Origin: Gymnopilus junonius
Lineage: Eukaryota > Basidiomycota > Agaricomycetes > Agaricales > Galerinaceae
Assembly: GCA_015501075.1 (NCBI GenBank)
Contig: JADNYJ010000441.1
Location: forward strand, 1-25,923
Length of the DNA: 25,923 nt
Direction of reading: 5' to 3'
This document shows, piece by piece, positions 8,646-19,257 of this stretch. The position numbers and the translations under genes were made by a program. Under the pieces are notes generated by a model. The model saw only the letters and a list, made by a program, of their open reading frames with translations. It was not told the origin of the DNA and searched no databases. Numbering within the stretch: position 1 is the stretch's first letter; each line of letters starts with the position of its first letter.

Positions 8646-11600
8646 ATGTACCATTCCTGTCTCTCTATGCCTCTTTGCATGCACTGACCCTTTTTACAGG
8701 TCCACCGACCCCAACTCTGCCAAGTCCGCGTCCACGGCGACGTTTGTCACGGCTCTCGTGTTCAACGCCGCCGTGTTCGGGATAGAACTGGCAGTTTTCA
8801 CCCTCCTTAGACCTTATTTCAAAGCCATTTATGAACCACGAACTTATGTTCCCCATCCAGAGTGCGTCGTGCTGCGTCCTTCTTTTTGAAAAATTTCAAC
8901 GAGAATTTTTCCAGAAAACGCATCAAATCCCTCACGCGCAATAGGTTTCTATGGCCCCTAGCTCTCTGGCGTGCAGACTACCGCGCCATCATTGCCGCCA
9001 ACGGCCTCGACGCGTACTTCTTTGTGCGATTTCTACGTGTCATGTGCTATGTCCTTGTTCCTATCTGGTTCATATCGTGGATTGTCCTCCTCCCCCTTAC
9101 GTCCGTCCACACCAGTTCACCAGGCCTCTCCGGCTTGGATAGGTTTACGTTTGGCAACGTAGCATCCGATAAACAGGCGAGGTATGCAGGGCACATTATT
9201 TTGGTTTATCTCTTTACTTGTACGTCGCATCCGTTTTGGGTTTTCAAGTAGCGTTGCTCACCACATATCTATAGTCTGGATTTTTTATAACATCAAAAAC
9301 GAAATGCGACATTTCGTGATCACCCGGCAGCAGCATCTCATCGAGCGCAGCCATTCCAAATCAGTTCAAGCAAACACTATTCTTATTACCGGCATACCCA
9401 AGAAATTCCTTACCCAAGACGCGCTTTTTAGACTCTTTAATGAACTTCCCGGGGGCGTTAAGAAGATTTGGATCAACAGGTCTGTCCTTAGTCCTCGGAG
9501 GATGAGCATTTTACTAATCTCAATAATCACTAACCAACTACGTAGGGACTTGAAGGAGCTTCCAGACATCTATGCTCGCCGCTTGGCCGCATGCGACAAG
9601 CTCGAGTCAGGAGAGACTAAGCTGCTCAGCACCGCGGCGAAGCTCCGTCTCAAAGCCATCAAAGACAAAACCAAAACAGCCAAAAAATCATCTTCATCTT
9701 CAACCGACAATGAATTATCTACCCCTATAGCCCAAGCCGAAATTGAAGTTCCTGAATCCGAACGACCTACCCACAAACTCGGATTCCTAGGTCTCTTCGG
9801 CGAGAAAGTGGACACGATCAACTGGGCTCGAAACGAGATCGAGGAATGCAGCAAACTTCTAGACGAAAAACGGGCCAAGATCAACCAGGAAGACGAGCGT
9901 GGGTCACCAGAGCCCACCGATCCAGATGATGCGATACTAGGCGACGCCACTTTGGATAGTGAAAGCAAACACCGTCGCAAAGAGGGTGCCAAGTTCCGAC
10001 CGGCAGATGTCGTGAAGGGCACGGTTAGTGGCGTTGCGAAGGGCGCGGAGGCGCTTAAGGAGAGGGTTGTGGGAGGTGGAGAGGGAGAGTACCCACCTAT
10101 GAATAGCGCGTTTGTCACTTTCAACAAGCAGATTTCGGCGCATTTGGCGGTGCAGGTGTTGGCGCATCATGAACCGTATAGGATGAGTAGGTTTATCTCC
10201 TCTTTTTCACTCAATGCGCGACTAACATACCTCGTAACAGGTAATCGGTATATCGAAGTCGCTCCTGACGATGTTATCTGGTCAAATCTCAATCTCAATC
10301 CCTATGAGCAGAAGGTAAGACCTTTTTATGTTGTTTTGGCAGCAACTTTTCAATCAAGACTTTTCTTATCTCTCTCAGGTCCGTATTGCCATTAGTTGGG
10401 CTGCGACAGCTGCTTTGATCATTTTCTGGGCCATTCCTGGTGCGTACTCCTTTCTGCAGACTGCTCAACCATTCATTCTCGCTCTCGATTACCACAGTCG
10501 CATTCGTCGGTGTTATCTCCAATATCCATACAGTCTGTGCCACCGCCAAATTCTTGGCCTGGATTTGCAAATTGCCCGCGGTCGTTGTTGGCATCATATC
10601 TGTAAGCCGCTACATGCTTTTCTCAACTTACGTCTTGCGATTTCTTACCTTTTTTGCGTTTTATAGGGTATTCTCCCTCCAGTGCTGTTGGCTGTCTTGA
10701 TGATGCTCCTCCCCATTGTTTTGCGGTTGTTGGCGCGCTTTGAAGGAATTCCCAAGTACACAGGCTCGAACTTTCATTGATGACGAGGTTCTTCATCTTC
10801 CAAGTTGTGGTGCGTATTTTTCCCTTTTTTCAATTATATCTAGAAAACTGACGTAATGATTGGAATAGCACTCGTTCTTGATCGTCACACTCTCTTCAGG
10901 CATCGTCGCTTCCCTTCATCAACTCCTGAACAATCCGACCTCCATTGCGACGACCTTGGCACAGAATTTACCACAAGCATCGACATTCTTCCTTACTTAT
11001 ATCGTCCTGCAAGGTCTCTCTGGTGTTGCGGGCGGATTCCTGCAGATCGTGCCTTTAATTATCTACTATGTGAAGCTCATCCTACTTGGATCGACGCCTC
11101 GCTCGGTTTACGGTATCAAATATGGACTGGGAAGTGTCGCGTGGGGAACCACGTTCCCTGGTGTTACTCTTCTCGTTGTCATCAGTGAGCTGGGATTTTC
11201 CTCTGGTTTTGTCCAGAAATCTAACGCCACGAAATAGCTCTTGGTTACTCTATCATCTCACCTATCATCAATGGCTTTGCATGCGCGACCTTCTTCATGT
11301 TCTACATGCTGTACAAGTACCTCTTCTTGTATGTGTACCAACAACCTCCGTCCAGAGACACCGGCGGCCTTTTCTACCCCAAGGCACTACAACATGTGTT
11401 TGTGGGCATGTATGTCAGCAAGTTTGCCTATGCGCTTTATTCTTCCTTGCGAGGGACCAGAATAAGAAAGCGAGTGCTCTTCCCGAGGCAATACTGATGA
11501 TTGTGCTCATTGTTCTCACTGTGAGTCGAATTTGTTTCATGGTGTAATTTGAGAGGGCTAACCCTTCTATGCCCAGGCCGGTTTCAATCTTATAATTGAT

Positions 11601-12035
11601 AACTCTTATGGCCCACTTATAACTGCTCTTCCTTTGAGCTTACAGCACCGTACATACTCCGCACCCACCATCGAAGCTCACCCACCGTCTTCAGCCACGA
11701 CCGACGCTGAAGCCCGCTCCGCCCAACCTTCCATCCAGGAAGAATCCATCACAAACGACAATGAGAATCCCAGCCTCTTATCATCCTCCCCCAATAACAA
11801 ACCCACAGACTCGGAAGACATCGCAAAGGAAGAAGACGAGGAAAGCTATGGGTTCGCTCACCCTGCTGCGTCTCGTCCACAGAGGATTGTGTGGATTCCG
11901 AAAGATTCCCTGGGGTTGGTGGAAAGGGAGAAGAAGGGGTGCAGGGAAAGAGGGGTTAAGGTTTCGGATAGGAATGCGGTTATGAATGAGAGTGGGAAGG
12001 TGGACGTTACGGGGTACCCGCCTGATTTGATTTGA
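8646..12035 (+). CDS. CSC1/OSCA-like (DUF221, RSN1 family) calcium-permeable channel
   Basis: Twelve exons: 8646-8647, 8700-8861, 8915-9219, 9275-9479, 9546-10186, 10241-10314, 10379-10439, 10498-10601, 10667-10809, 10869-11184, 11238-11520 and 11577-12035. They give about 918 residues after restoring one base near 10764 and one near 11415. Seen: an N-terminal membrane helix (TFVTALVFNAAVFGIELAVF); two more helices; the family phrase VQANTILITGIPKKFL and LPGGVKKIW opening the large cytosolic loop; then PPMNSAFVTF and the DDVIWSNLNLNPYEQ hinge before the channel block of about eight helices (for example TYIVLQGLSGVAGG and YGPLITALPLSLQHRTY). A long charged cytosolic tail follows. By family it is an osmosensitive or mechanosensitive cation channel of the plasma membrane. 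The loop carries a serine/lysine-rich insertion around 9650-10080. A strong branch site and acceptor before 8700 favour an ATG split by the first intron. Confidence 0.9.
8648..8699 (+). other. Intron that splits the start codon (AT|G)
   Basis: A GT donor directly follows the AT at 8646-8647, and the intron ends cactgaccctttttacag at 8699. The next exon begins GTCCACCGAC. Joining gives ATG TCC ACC GAC, that is MSTDPNSAKSAS, the kind of N-terminus expected for this family. The 52-bp length and CTGAC branch site match the other introns of the gene. Alternative: unspliced translation from 8611 or 8620. Confidence 0.6.
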
Positions 12036-12726
12036 TTGCTTTGACTTTAGTTGAGGGTGGAAGGAGGAGTGTTTGTTCAGCGAGCCATAAGTATACCCCC
12101 GTGTTGGCGGATTGGCCCGGACTTTTTTTTTCTGCTTTTTCGATTTGCACGATACTTTCACGTCTTGTTTTCTTTCTGACTTTTTTTTGATCTTCTGGGG
12201 ATTTGCCGTCCTGGATTTACTCGCTCTCTCAAAGTTTTACTGTCTAGTTGTAATTTTTTTGGCCTCTGATCTACGGATTTATTTACATGTGGGCACACTC
12301 AGATATGGGGTCTGATAGACGGTGGATTTATTATAATACATACCATGAACTTGATTTGAATTTTGAACTTGATAGCTAGACCGGTAACCGGTAACCAGCC
12401 CCTTCCTAAAGAGGAAACAAGAACCCAGAGGGTTTCCTCGATAGAGGGACCGGTATAACTGAGTTTGAATTAGTAGAGAATCCCTTATCACTCCGGCGAT
12501 CAAGCGGCATCGCTTATCGTTTCCTAATAGAGGCAACGACATCAATTCTAATTTTGAGGATTATATTTTTGGAATGTGCTCAGTCCTGCACTGGTTAAGT
12601 TGTTCATACCTTTCGCTCTTTGTCATCTCCCATACTCTGCTTCAATACACAGCTTCTTTGAATAAAATGCCCCAGCCTGCATTATTTTCTGTTGGACCCC
12701 AGCTGATCGGAGGAGCAGTCTGGGGG
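12036..12726. other. 3' flank of the CSC1-like gene; possible retroelement remnant
   Basis: Starts with the T-rich 3' untranslated region (T runs at about 12122 and 12183). A palindromic word, accggtaaccggt, lies at about 12381, and gaacttgat is repeated twice near 12347-12372. The last 30 bases before 12727 (ggaggagcagtctggggg) are purine-rich, as expected of a polypurine tract before a 3' LTR. No gene was seen. Confidence 0.35.
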
Positions 12727-13250
12727 TGTTGAATGTCCCAGCAGAGATGATGACCTCCTGCTGAGCCTGGAGTCACACTTTGTCCGCTCTCTGACACACC
12801 CAGGGAGGCTCATACATAGAATCTACCATATCTCAAAAGCACCCACTCAAAATCACAGCACAGATGGCAAAGTACATATATGAGGCCCTGGAAGTTTTTA
12901 TGCAGAGCCAATGATGAACATAAACCCTGACTTATTAAAAATAATCAATGCTTCTGAAAATGATGACAATGACTAAAAAACAGATGTAATGTCTCTGCCA
13001 CTCAGTGGCATGCATGCATAGTGGTAGAAAAAGAAGAAAAGGCATGTATATAGGTACCCTGGACAGTGGGGATTTATAGCTGAAAGATGGGGAACCATAT
13101 TCAGCTCCCAAAGGGTTTTAACTACTGGTCCTGCCTAAACAGGCCGGGGGTATGAATATATATACTTCTTGACTCCCAGCCCTGACCTGCCTACGTTGTG
13201 CTCCGGGAGCTGCACACACTTAGTACATAGATAGCCACCTAGGTACAACA
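12727..13250 (+). mobile_element. Candidate LTR (solo or 3' LTR) of a retrotransposon
   Basis: The 524-bp stretch begins TGTTGAATG and ends TACAACA, giving the 5-bp inverted termini TGTTG/CAACA expected of an LTR. A TATA-like run (gaatatatatactt) lies about 95 bases from the right end, fitting a U3/R promoter. A G-rich polypurine-like tract precedes the left end. Against: no matching 5-bp duplication is seen (ggggg against aagtg) and no second copy lies in the window. If the purine tract is real, this is a 3' LTR that keeps a scrap of internal sequence, and the left flank would not show a duplication. Confidence 0.4.
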
Positions 13251-13387
13251 AAGTGTCGTGTCAGTTTTCGGTAAACTGGCTGTTTCCATTTGGGGACCGT
13301 GTCAGTATAATAAACTCCTCTTTCTCCGAGTACCGGGTGGAGTTCTGACATATTGACGGCCAGTCGAACCCACTTTATTAACATGTA

Positions 13388-14097
13388 CTATGATTCGTCG
13401 GGAGTTTGAAACGGAAACATAGAAAAATCGATATCAAATTTTGCACATGCTCTGGAGAGCTAAAATTTTACAGAGATGTACAACTTTACATTCTCTTTAG
13501 ATTTGCAAAGTTTTTTTAATGAAAAGTTGAAAGTGCAAGCAACAGGAGCATTTCCGCGTCTCAAAAGTGAAAGGATGGGGAGATTGAAACGAGAGTCACA
13601 TAGCAGTCACGGTTCATTTGACGTTTCGCTGACAAGCCGAATAGACGGCATGCTGGCAGTAGCATCAGTGCTGCCCACAGTAAATAGAAGGTCTAAGCGG
13701 AGCTTGAATGTTCATCACGTCTGTCACTTTGGATTGGACTCTGAATGGTCCTCCAGGTTTTCTGAATGCAATACTGCGAGAATTGACATGAAATTTGGCA
13801 TGGATGCTTGCCTAAAGGTACTGAAACTGCCTGTAAATTTTTGGCATGACCACTCCTCAGGATCTGGCTAGATCTAACTAATGATCTCATTACATTGACT
13901 GCTTTGATGTAACGAACTTCTCATCTGTCCGATATCTTTCTCATCCAGAGCATTCTCTGAGAAAATTTCTACACCATCTTAAAGGCCAGGAGGTCTAGTA
14001 TTTATGTGATTTTTTCTAGAGCAAAGGAGTGAGGTAGAGAGGCAGGAGCGGGGTCGTTTCAAACTCCCCATCGTTTCAAACTCCCGACGAATCATAG
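13388..14097. mobile_element. 710-bp Tc1/mariner-type non-autonomous transposon with perfect terminal repeats
   Basis: The first 26 bases (13388-13413, starting CTATGATTCGTCGGG) are an exact inverted match to the last 26 (14072-14097, ending CCCGACGAATCATAG). TA lies directly outside both ends (13386-13387 and 14098-14099). The inner part of the right repeat, cgtttcaaactccc, is duplicated at 14055-14068. An open frame at 13476-13871 has no recognisable transposase motif. A perfect repeat pair suggests recent insertion. The superfamily is inferred from the TA duplication only. Confidence 0.8.
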
Positions 14098-14099
14098 TA

Positions 14100-14568
14100 G
14101 AGGATGGTGGAAGAAGGAAAAGCTATACGATTCCCACTAAGGCTAGCGTTTACCGCAATTTGATCCCAATACCTTAAATGCACTGATGCAGACCACGGTC
14201 TAACCACTCTCAGAATGCATAGTTATCAATTCAATTTCGATTCCACCGCATTAATGTATCAACGATAAACACAGAATTAGTACAAAAAAAAGAGAGAGAA
14301 AACTCTGAAAATGCCGAAAGAAAATCCAGTGTGCATATGCAGATGATGACCGCAATAGAATCGCTTAATGCAACAGGGATGAGGACTGGGTATGAGTGCG
14401 AGGGATATGCTGGAGAGGGAATGACTGAGAAGTGTGTCTGATGGTGTGGATGACATCGAAAGCAAGATACAGATAATTCCAGTAAGTAGTCAACGATTGT
14501 GATGGATAGCCAGGTAACAGCAAAGCAACGGAGCAAAAGTCTAGACAAGTTTGAGCCTGGAGACTTTT
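14100..14568. other. 3' flank of the FYVE/RING ligase gene
   Basis: No gene was found. The minus-strand reading near 14165-14215 has a faint tRNA-like look (gagagtggttagaccgtgg), but no matching T-arm or acceptor stem. The remainder is consistent with the 3' untranslated region of the gene ending at 14569. Confidence 0.35.
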
Positions 14569-16583
14569 TCAAGTCCTGTATATTCGAAGGAGCCTCGCTT
14601 CCGTGACAATCCTCGTGCGACAGAGGGGACATTCCCTTGAGCTCGCCATAACCAAATCAGCACAACTTCTGCACATAGCCATATGCCTAGAGGGAGAGAG
14701 AAGTAATAGGTTAAGAAGTGAAGGAAACCAAGGATGTAAATCAGGATGAACTGACCCGCAATCGACTATAGCAATATTGGCTTCTTCATCTTGACAGATG
14801 ACACAAAGACCCGTGCGCTCGAGCGATGATGCTGAGCCATATACTTGAGGGGGAATAGGTGCTGGCGCCGGTGCAGGAGCGGGTTTGGGTGACGACGAAG
14901 TTGGAGGTGGATGTGGCTCGGACATATCGTTAGGACTTTCTAGAGAAGCAGCTGTTCCACCCTGGCTAGGGTGCTGATCAGAAAATGTCGCAGCCTCAGT
15001 GTCACTTCCGTCCTGCTGTTGCTGTTCTTGATTCGCTGAAGCTTCTGTTGCAGCGGCAGCGGCAGCTCTTTGCCTCTCCAACTCCTGCCGCCTCTCCGCC
15101 TCCCTTTGCAGTCTCTCCATCTCCTCCCTCTCCTCTGCTTGCCTATGACGCTCCCTATCAACTTTCTCAGTCTCCACCAACGTCAGGACCTTCTTCACCA
15201 GATCACTCTTCTCCAAGATCTGACCAGAATTGACGTGATTCTTGAATAATATATCTTTCAGCACGCTGATGCTCAATGACCCAATCGCCTCGGGCGCCAT
15301 TGTCAGGAGCTGGTCAAGGGTAGGAGGCGGTGTAGTAGACACCGTTCGTGGTCGAGGTGGTGGCTGCGGTGGCTGTGATTGCTGAGCAGGCCGTTGCGTT
15401 GCAGGTCTAGGAGGAGGTCGAGGGGCATGATTATATTGAGGTTGAGTAGGTTGAGTTTGAGGACCAGAATATTGTGGAGGTGGTGGTGCTTGTGCCTGCC
15501 CTCTTAGAGGCGCCTGGTAGCCATGTCCACTTTGCCCTGGATAACCTTGATTGTAAGTACCGCCCTGCTGCGGTCTCGGCGGCTGTGGTGTATGGTATTG
15601 TTGGTAATAATTATGCGGTGGAGCATTAGGATAGGCAGAGTGCGGTCGTGGCGGTGTTTGAGGCGGTGGGTTATACTGTTGCTGCTGTGGTGGAGGACCA
15701 TATTGCGGCCTAGGAGCATGAGGTGGCGGTGGGGGTGGATTATCTGGTGCTAGATCAGGACGTAGAAATTCAGGCATAGGACCTGGTCTTGGTGGGTTAG
15801 GCGGTGGATTCGCACTCGGACCCGGCTGTCGCGAGAAGAGTCCTCTAGGACGACTAGAGGGTGTTTTGTTGGGTACAGAATACTTTCTGTAATAGGTCTA
15901 TTGGAAAATATAAATCAATTGCCGACTCTACCGAATGATTCAGGCAAACTTACCTCGTTAGCGGCAGGAAGACACCCACTCTGACCCTGATCATAAATTA
16001 GATGTTGTCAGAAGGCATTGACCTCCCAGCCCAGAGCTTCAGCATCACTCACCCTAGCATTGAGAATAGCGTCGATCAAATCATCCTTCTCCACCACTCT
16101 CCCTGCCTTGATATTATATGCCGAAATATATTTCTTTAATTTGCCCAGTGACATTTGTTTCAGTTGCTGTCTTCCAGCAGCAGTGACTGTGGCGCAGTAA
16201 AAGAAATATGTAAGTGCCAAATTCGAGCTCTCAAAAGGCGGAAAGACAATATCCGTACTTGTCAAATGTTCAATACAGAACGCACACACGTTCATGGGAT
16301 CATAACCCATCTCAGCGCCTGACCGGGGCATCAGAGCCTGATAGTCCGAGCAGCTCTGGCAATAGGAATAACCTAGTAACGAACGCACATTATTCTATTC
16401 AACAAATTCCTTAGATCCACACATTCAGCTAAAATACGCACCACAGTGGTAACACTTTCTCGCTCTCGCAAAAATCATATTAAACTCCTTGCCACACTTC
16501 CTGCATGCGATCTCCGCATGGCTCGAGTCTGTAGGTGGCGGCGGACCGCTGAGGAGCGGCATACCACGTCCAGCATCCGACAT
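14569..16583 (-). CDS. FYVE-like, SAP-like and RING finger E3 ubiquitin ligase (rififylin/RNF34-like architecture)
   Basis: Six exons: 16583-16442, 16372-16259, 16186-16053, 15986-15954, 15897-14756 and 14686-14569. They read through cleanly to 560 residues. The start is the ATG of MSDAGRGMPLLSG, 22 codons before the first cysteine pair. Domains in order: a zinc finger of FYVE-related type (ACRKCGKEF, CYHCGYSYCQSC, CAFC; about 23-85); a SAP-like helix pair (SLGKLKKYISAYNI; about 100-130); a proline/glutamine/tyrosine-rich region (about 150-300); a second SAP-like segment (SISVLKDILFKNHVNSG); a charged coiled coil rich in E, R and Q; an acidic-to-proline linker; and a C-terminal C3HC4 RING (LCVICQDEEA, CGHMAMCRSC, CPLCRTRI). 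Animal RFFL/RNF34 share this order; orthology is inference. By family the RING recruits an E2, and the FYVE-like finger may direct it to endosomal membranes. Two diverged copies lie at 5413-7366. Confidence 0.85.
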
Positions 16584-17488
16584 TTCTGGCCTCAGGGAGC
16601 TAAACAACCTTGAGAGAGAATTGTAAGTTCAAGAGATGGTGGGAAGAGTAAGGGAAAGATGGTGAACGTTAATAAGCCAAGGCGATTCGGGTGTCAAAGC
16701 AATCGGGAATGTGCTAGAGACATCCTGATTTGAATCACGTGATTAACGCGCCATGTACCGCCAATTGCTGTGCGCCCGCGCGCTGTGATTTAGGGGCGAA
16801 GAGAAAGGTTTGAAGTCAGAGTATGCTACGCAAAACGGAAAGAGGATCCTATTTATCAAGAGTAAATGTCTTTCTCGGAATGAAATCAAAGCCATGGTGT
16901 CGTGGGCGAGCGCTTCGGGCATGGTCGCGTGTTCGGCGTAAAGCAATGTGACCGAGTGCTAAATTCTACTCCGAACTCGCAGGCAGCAGGGTTAGTAAGC
17001 ATGTTTGTCAACGATCTCAGCAGTTACTCAAGAGTAAGAGTAAGATTGACGTGAACGTTGTAGTATGTACAAGAACAAGATTTTACAAGCAATCATACAA
17101 AGAGACAACGCGAAGCAAGGAGAATAATAAAGAAAGGTGTATATCCGGAATCCACTGAGTTTACAAAGGGGTAATAATCAGACGAAAAATGTTAATAAGT
17201 GAACTCAACAAGGGACAAAAAGAGGAGGGAGAAGGAGGAAGGATAAGGAGTTGGGGAACTGCAAGTTGAAATTGCCAAGGGGAAAAAAAGAGAAAGAGAA
17301 GAAAAAGGTACAAATCCAGCAACCAAAAAGGAGAGATTAAATACACAATACAACATATTTCCATGATACAGCATATCCTCCAGAAAGGGCTCAGAAAAAA
17401 AGAAAAGAAAAAAAAAAGTAAAAGCAGGATGGAGAGGCCCTTGGCATCCATCAGGGTGGAAGGAGAGACACAATCAGACCAGACTCTT
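16584..17488. other. Spacer: promoter of the FYVE/RING gene and 3' region of the next gene
   Basis: Holds the 5' flank of the gene starting at 16583 and the 3' untranslated region of the one ending at 17489 or 17661. The tract 17215-17430 is strongly purine-biased on the plus strand (A/G runs), so the transcript of the minus-strand gene would carry a long pyrimidine-rich tail. No coding sequence was recognised. Confidence 0.4.
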
Positions 17489-19231
17489 TCAAGCCGCAGT
17501 CTGAATCTGATTTTCGACATCTGCGACAACAGGCTGGTTCCTGGATAAACTCAACCCCCGCAAGAACCCAGGCCGAAGCGCACCTCCGAGCAACCCTCCA
17601 TTTCTCACTTCAGTAGTAGCAGAGGCATTGTTGGTGTTGTTAGAGTTGACTGTAGTCTCTTCAGAGGAGGCATGCCCTCGTCCTCCGTGCCGAATTTTCG
17701 CCTTCCTTGCTCTCAGGCATAGAAGGAGGGATAGTCGTAAGTCGTAGCATAGAGGTGTAGGCTGCGAATTCAAATGATTATTATCGACCGGGAGTTGAAA
17801 CATAATGGAGCAAAGGCAACTCACGTTGACGACAAACAGGGCAGAACCACCCCTTCGCCTTCCTCTTCCTCCTCTGATTGGCAATAGGAGTGGCAGGAAC
17901 AGCTGCAGCGTTACCTCCTGTCTGTCCTCCCGTGGCACCTCCATTCGCAGTACCTTCATCCCCAGTAGCAGGTTCAACAGCCTGCGTAATATTCCCGCCC
18001 GCGCCAAACTCGACCATGTTCAACGCACAGTCCTTACACGCCACCAAATGTCTACATGGCAGCAGCACCACTTCCCTAGGCGAAGACAAGCACAGAAGAC
18101 ACTCGGATTGAGGGCTCTCGTCTTCCGCTACTACCGAAATTGCTGCTGTTTCTACTTGTGACTTTCGTCAGGTGGGTACGTGTGTACGGTCGGGACAGGA
18201 GGAGGAGCGGTAGGAGGAGCCTGATGGTGGAGGTGGATGTGAGACCAAAGATTTCGTGGAGATGGAAAGTGTGAGGCCCGATCTACACAAGAAATATATT
18301 TTAATCCCGCGAAAGGCACTTTAAGGCAAAATCCCACTTACAGTAGCCTCTCGCTTCACAACCTTGACAACCCAAGGCCTCGTATCCTCGCCAGAATCCT
18401 CACCCTCCGCAGCCTCCGCTTTTTGGCCGAACCTCACGATATGCAAATAGGTAATCTGCTCATTAGGAGAAGCCAACTCCGTTCCCTGTTCATCAAGGGC
18501 CGCAAGTCGAATGGTCACTTTAACGCCCTCCTCGAGCTCTTCCTTGCCGTCTTTGGTTTTGCCAGTTCCTTCTTGAGCTGTATGAGGCTCAGCATCGACG
18601 ACCGCCAGTGCTGGTCCGGAGATACTGCGATTGTGAGATCGCTTGCGGAAATGGAAATGGGTGAAACGACGACGATTGTGTCGTCCTGTCTGGCCGTTTG
18701 GTCCATCTGAAGGGGTCTGGCTTGCAGAAAGATCTCCAGAAGTCGAAGGTTCGGTGCTCAGGGCATCCTGAGGTGATTCAGCTCCATTAGAAGCAGCATT
18801 CGTGTGTTCGAAACGACCAAGCTCAAGCATGGCGCCTTCTTCAAGTTTAAGACGGTTGCCAAAGCCACCATCAACGACAGTCTCAAACACCAGAAGTTTT
18901 GCTAGAGAGTGGTGAGAAGAAGTCGAGGGAGCATCTGGGTGCGTCTTGGGGAGATGTACATGGACGTAGATACCACATTTTGGAGCATCACAGTCATATT
19001 CGAATTCAAGGCCGTGATGGTGTAGATCGCTGCCATTAGGCATCGATGGATCGTCTTGGACTGAAGATAGAGGTGAGAGGCGGAGCGTGGGGCGTTTGAG
19101 ATTAACGAGGGCTTGCAAAGTAGTCGTGGGTTGAGATGGCTGAGACAAGATGATTAGTTAGGACCGGGATTGTTTAAGACGCCATAGATGAAACTACGGG
19201 GACAAAAAGAAACTAGTTGACTGGTACCCAT
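17489..19231 (-). CDS. Mahogunin (MGRN1/RNF157)-like RING E3 ubiquitin ligase, with frame breaks
   Basis: Exons: a short start exon 19231-19214 (MGTSQL, tentative), 19139-18342, 18282-17825 and 17761 down to a stop at 17661 or, with further frame correction, 17489. Seen: TLQALVNLKRPTLRLSPL, then the family core FEYDCDAPKCGIYVHVHL; a serine-rich insert; VTIRLAALDEQGTELASPNE with VVKVVKREAT, continued after the intron by IGPHTFHLHEIFGL; and a RING reading ECLLCLSSPREVVLLPCRHL...CKDCA...GWFCPVCRQPYTSMLR. A glycine/alanine-rich insert of about 50 residues separates the RING halves. One base is missing at about 18222-18245 and one at about 18158-18170. Without further correction the protein ends at 17661 (458 residues). 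A downstream frame ending GFLRGLSLSRNQPVVADVEN looks like the true tail (about 516 residues). By family it is a cytosolic E2-binding ligase; MG at the start would permit N-myristoylation. Confidence 0.75.
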
Positions 19232-19257
19232 CTCATGAGCAGCACTAAAAATCAATG

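Noticed and set aside
8611..8889. Unspliced 92-codon start of the channel gene
   Set aside because: It adds a non-family N-terminus; the split ATG with a strong intron fits the family better.
10760..11420. Programmed ribosomal frameshifting in the channel gene
   Set aside because: Two breaks in one gene with no slippery site, and the same type of break in several unrelated neighbours, fit sequence error better.
13476..13871. 131-codon open frame as a transposase
   Set aside because: No catalytic triad or helix-turn-helix pattern is visible and it lies inside a short TA-flanked element; treated as chance.
14165..14215. tRNA-like minus-strand sequence (gagagtggttagaccgtgg)
   Set aside because: The box-A-like part is not followed by a GGTTCRANTCC box or a closing acceptor stem.
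17290..17430. Purine-rich tract as a functional element or microsatellite
   Set aside because: No regular repeat unit; best read as the pyrimidine-rich 3' region of the minus-strand transcript.
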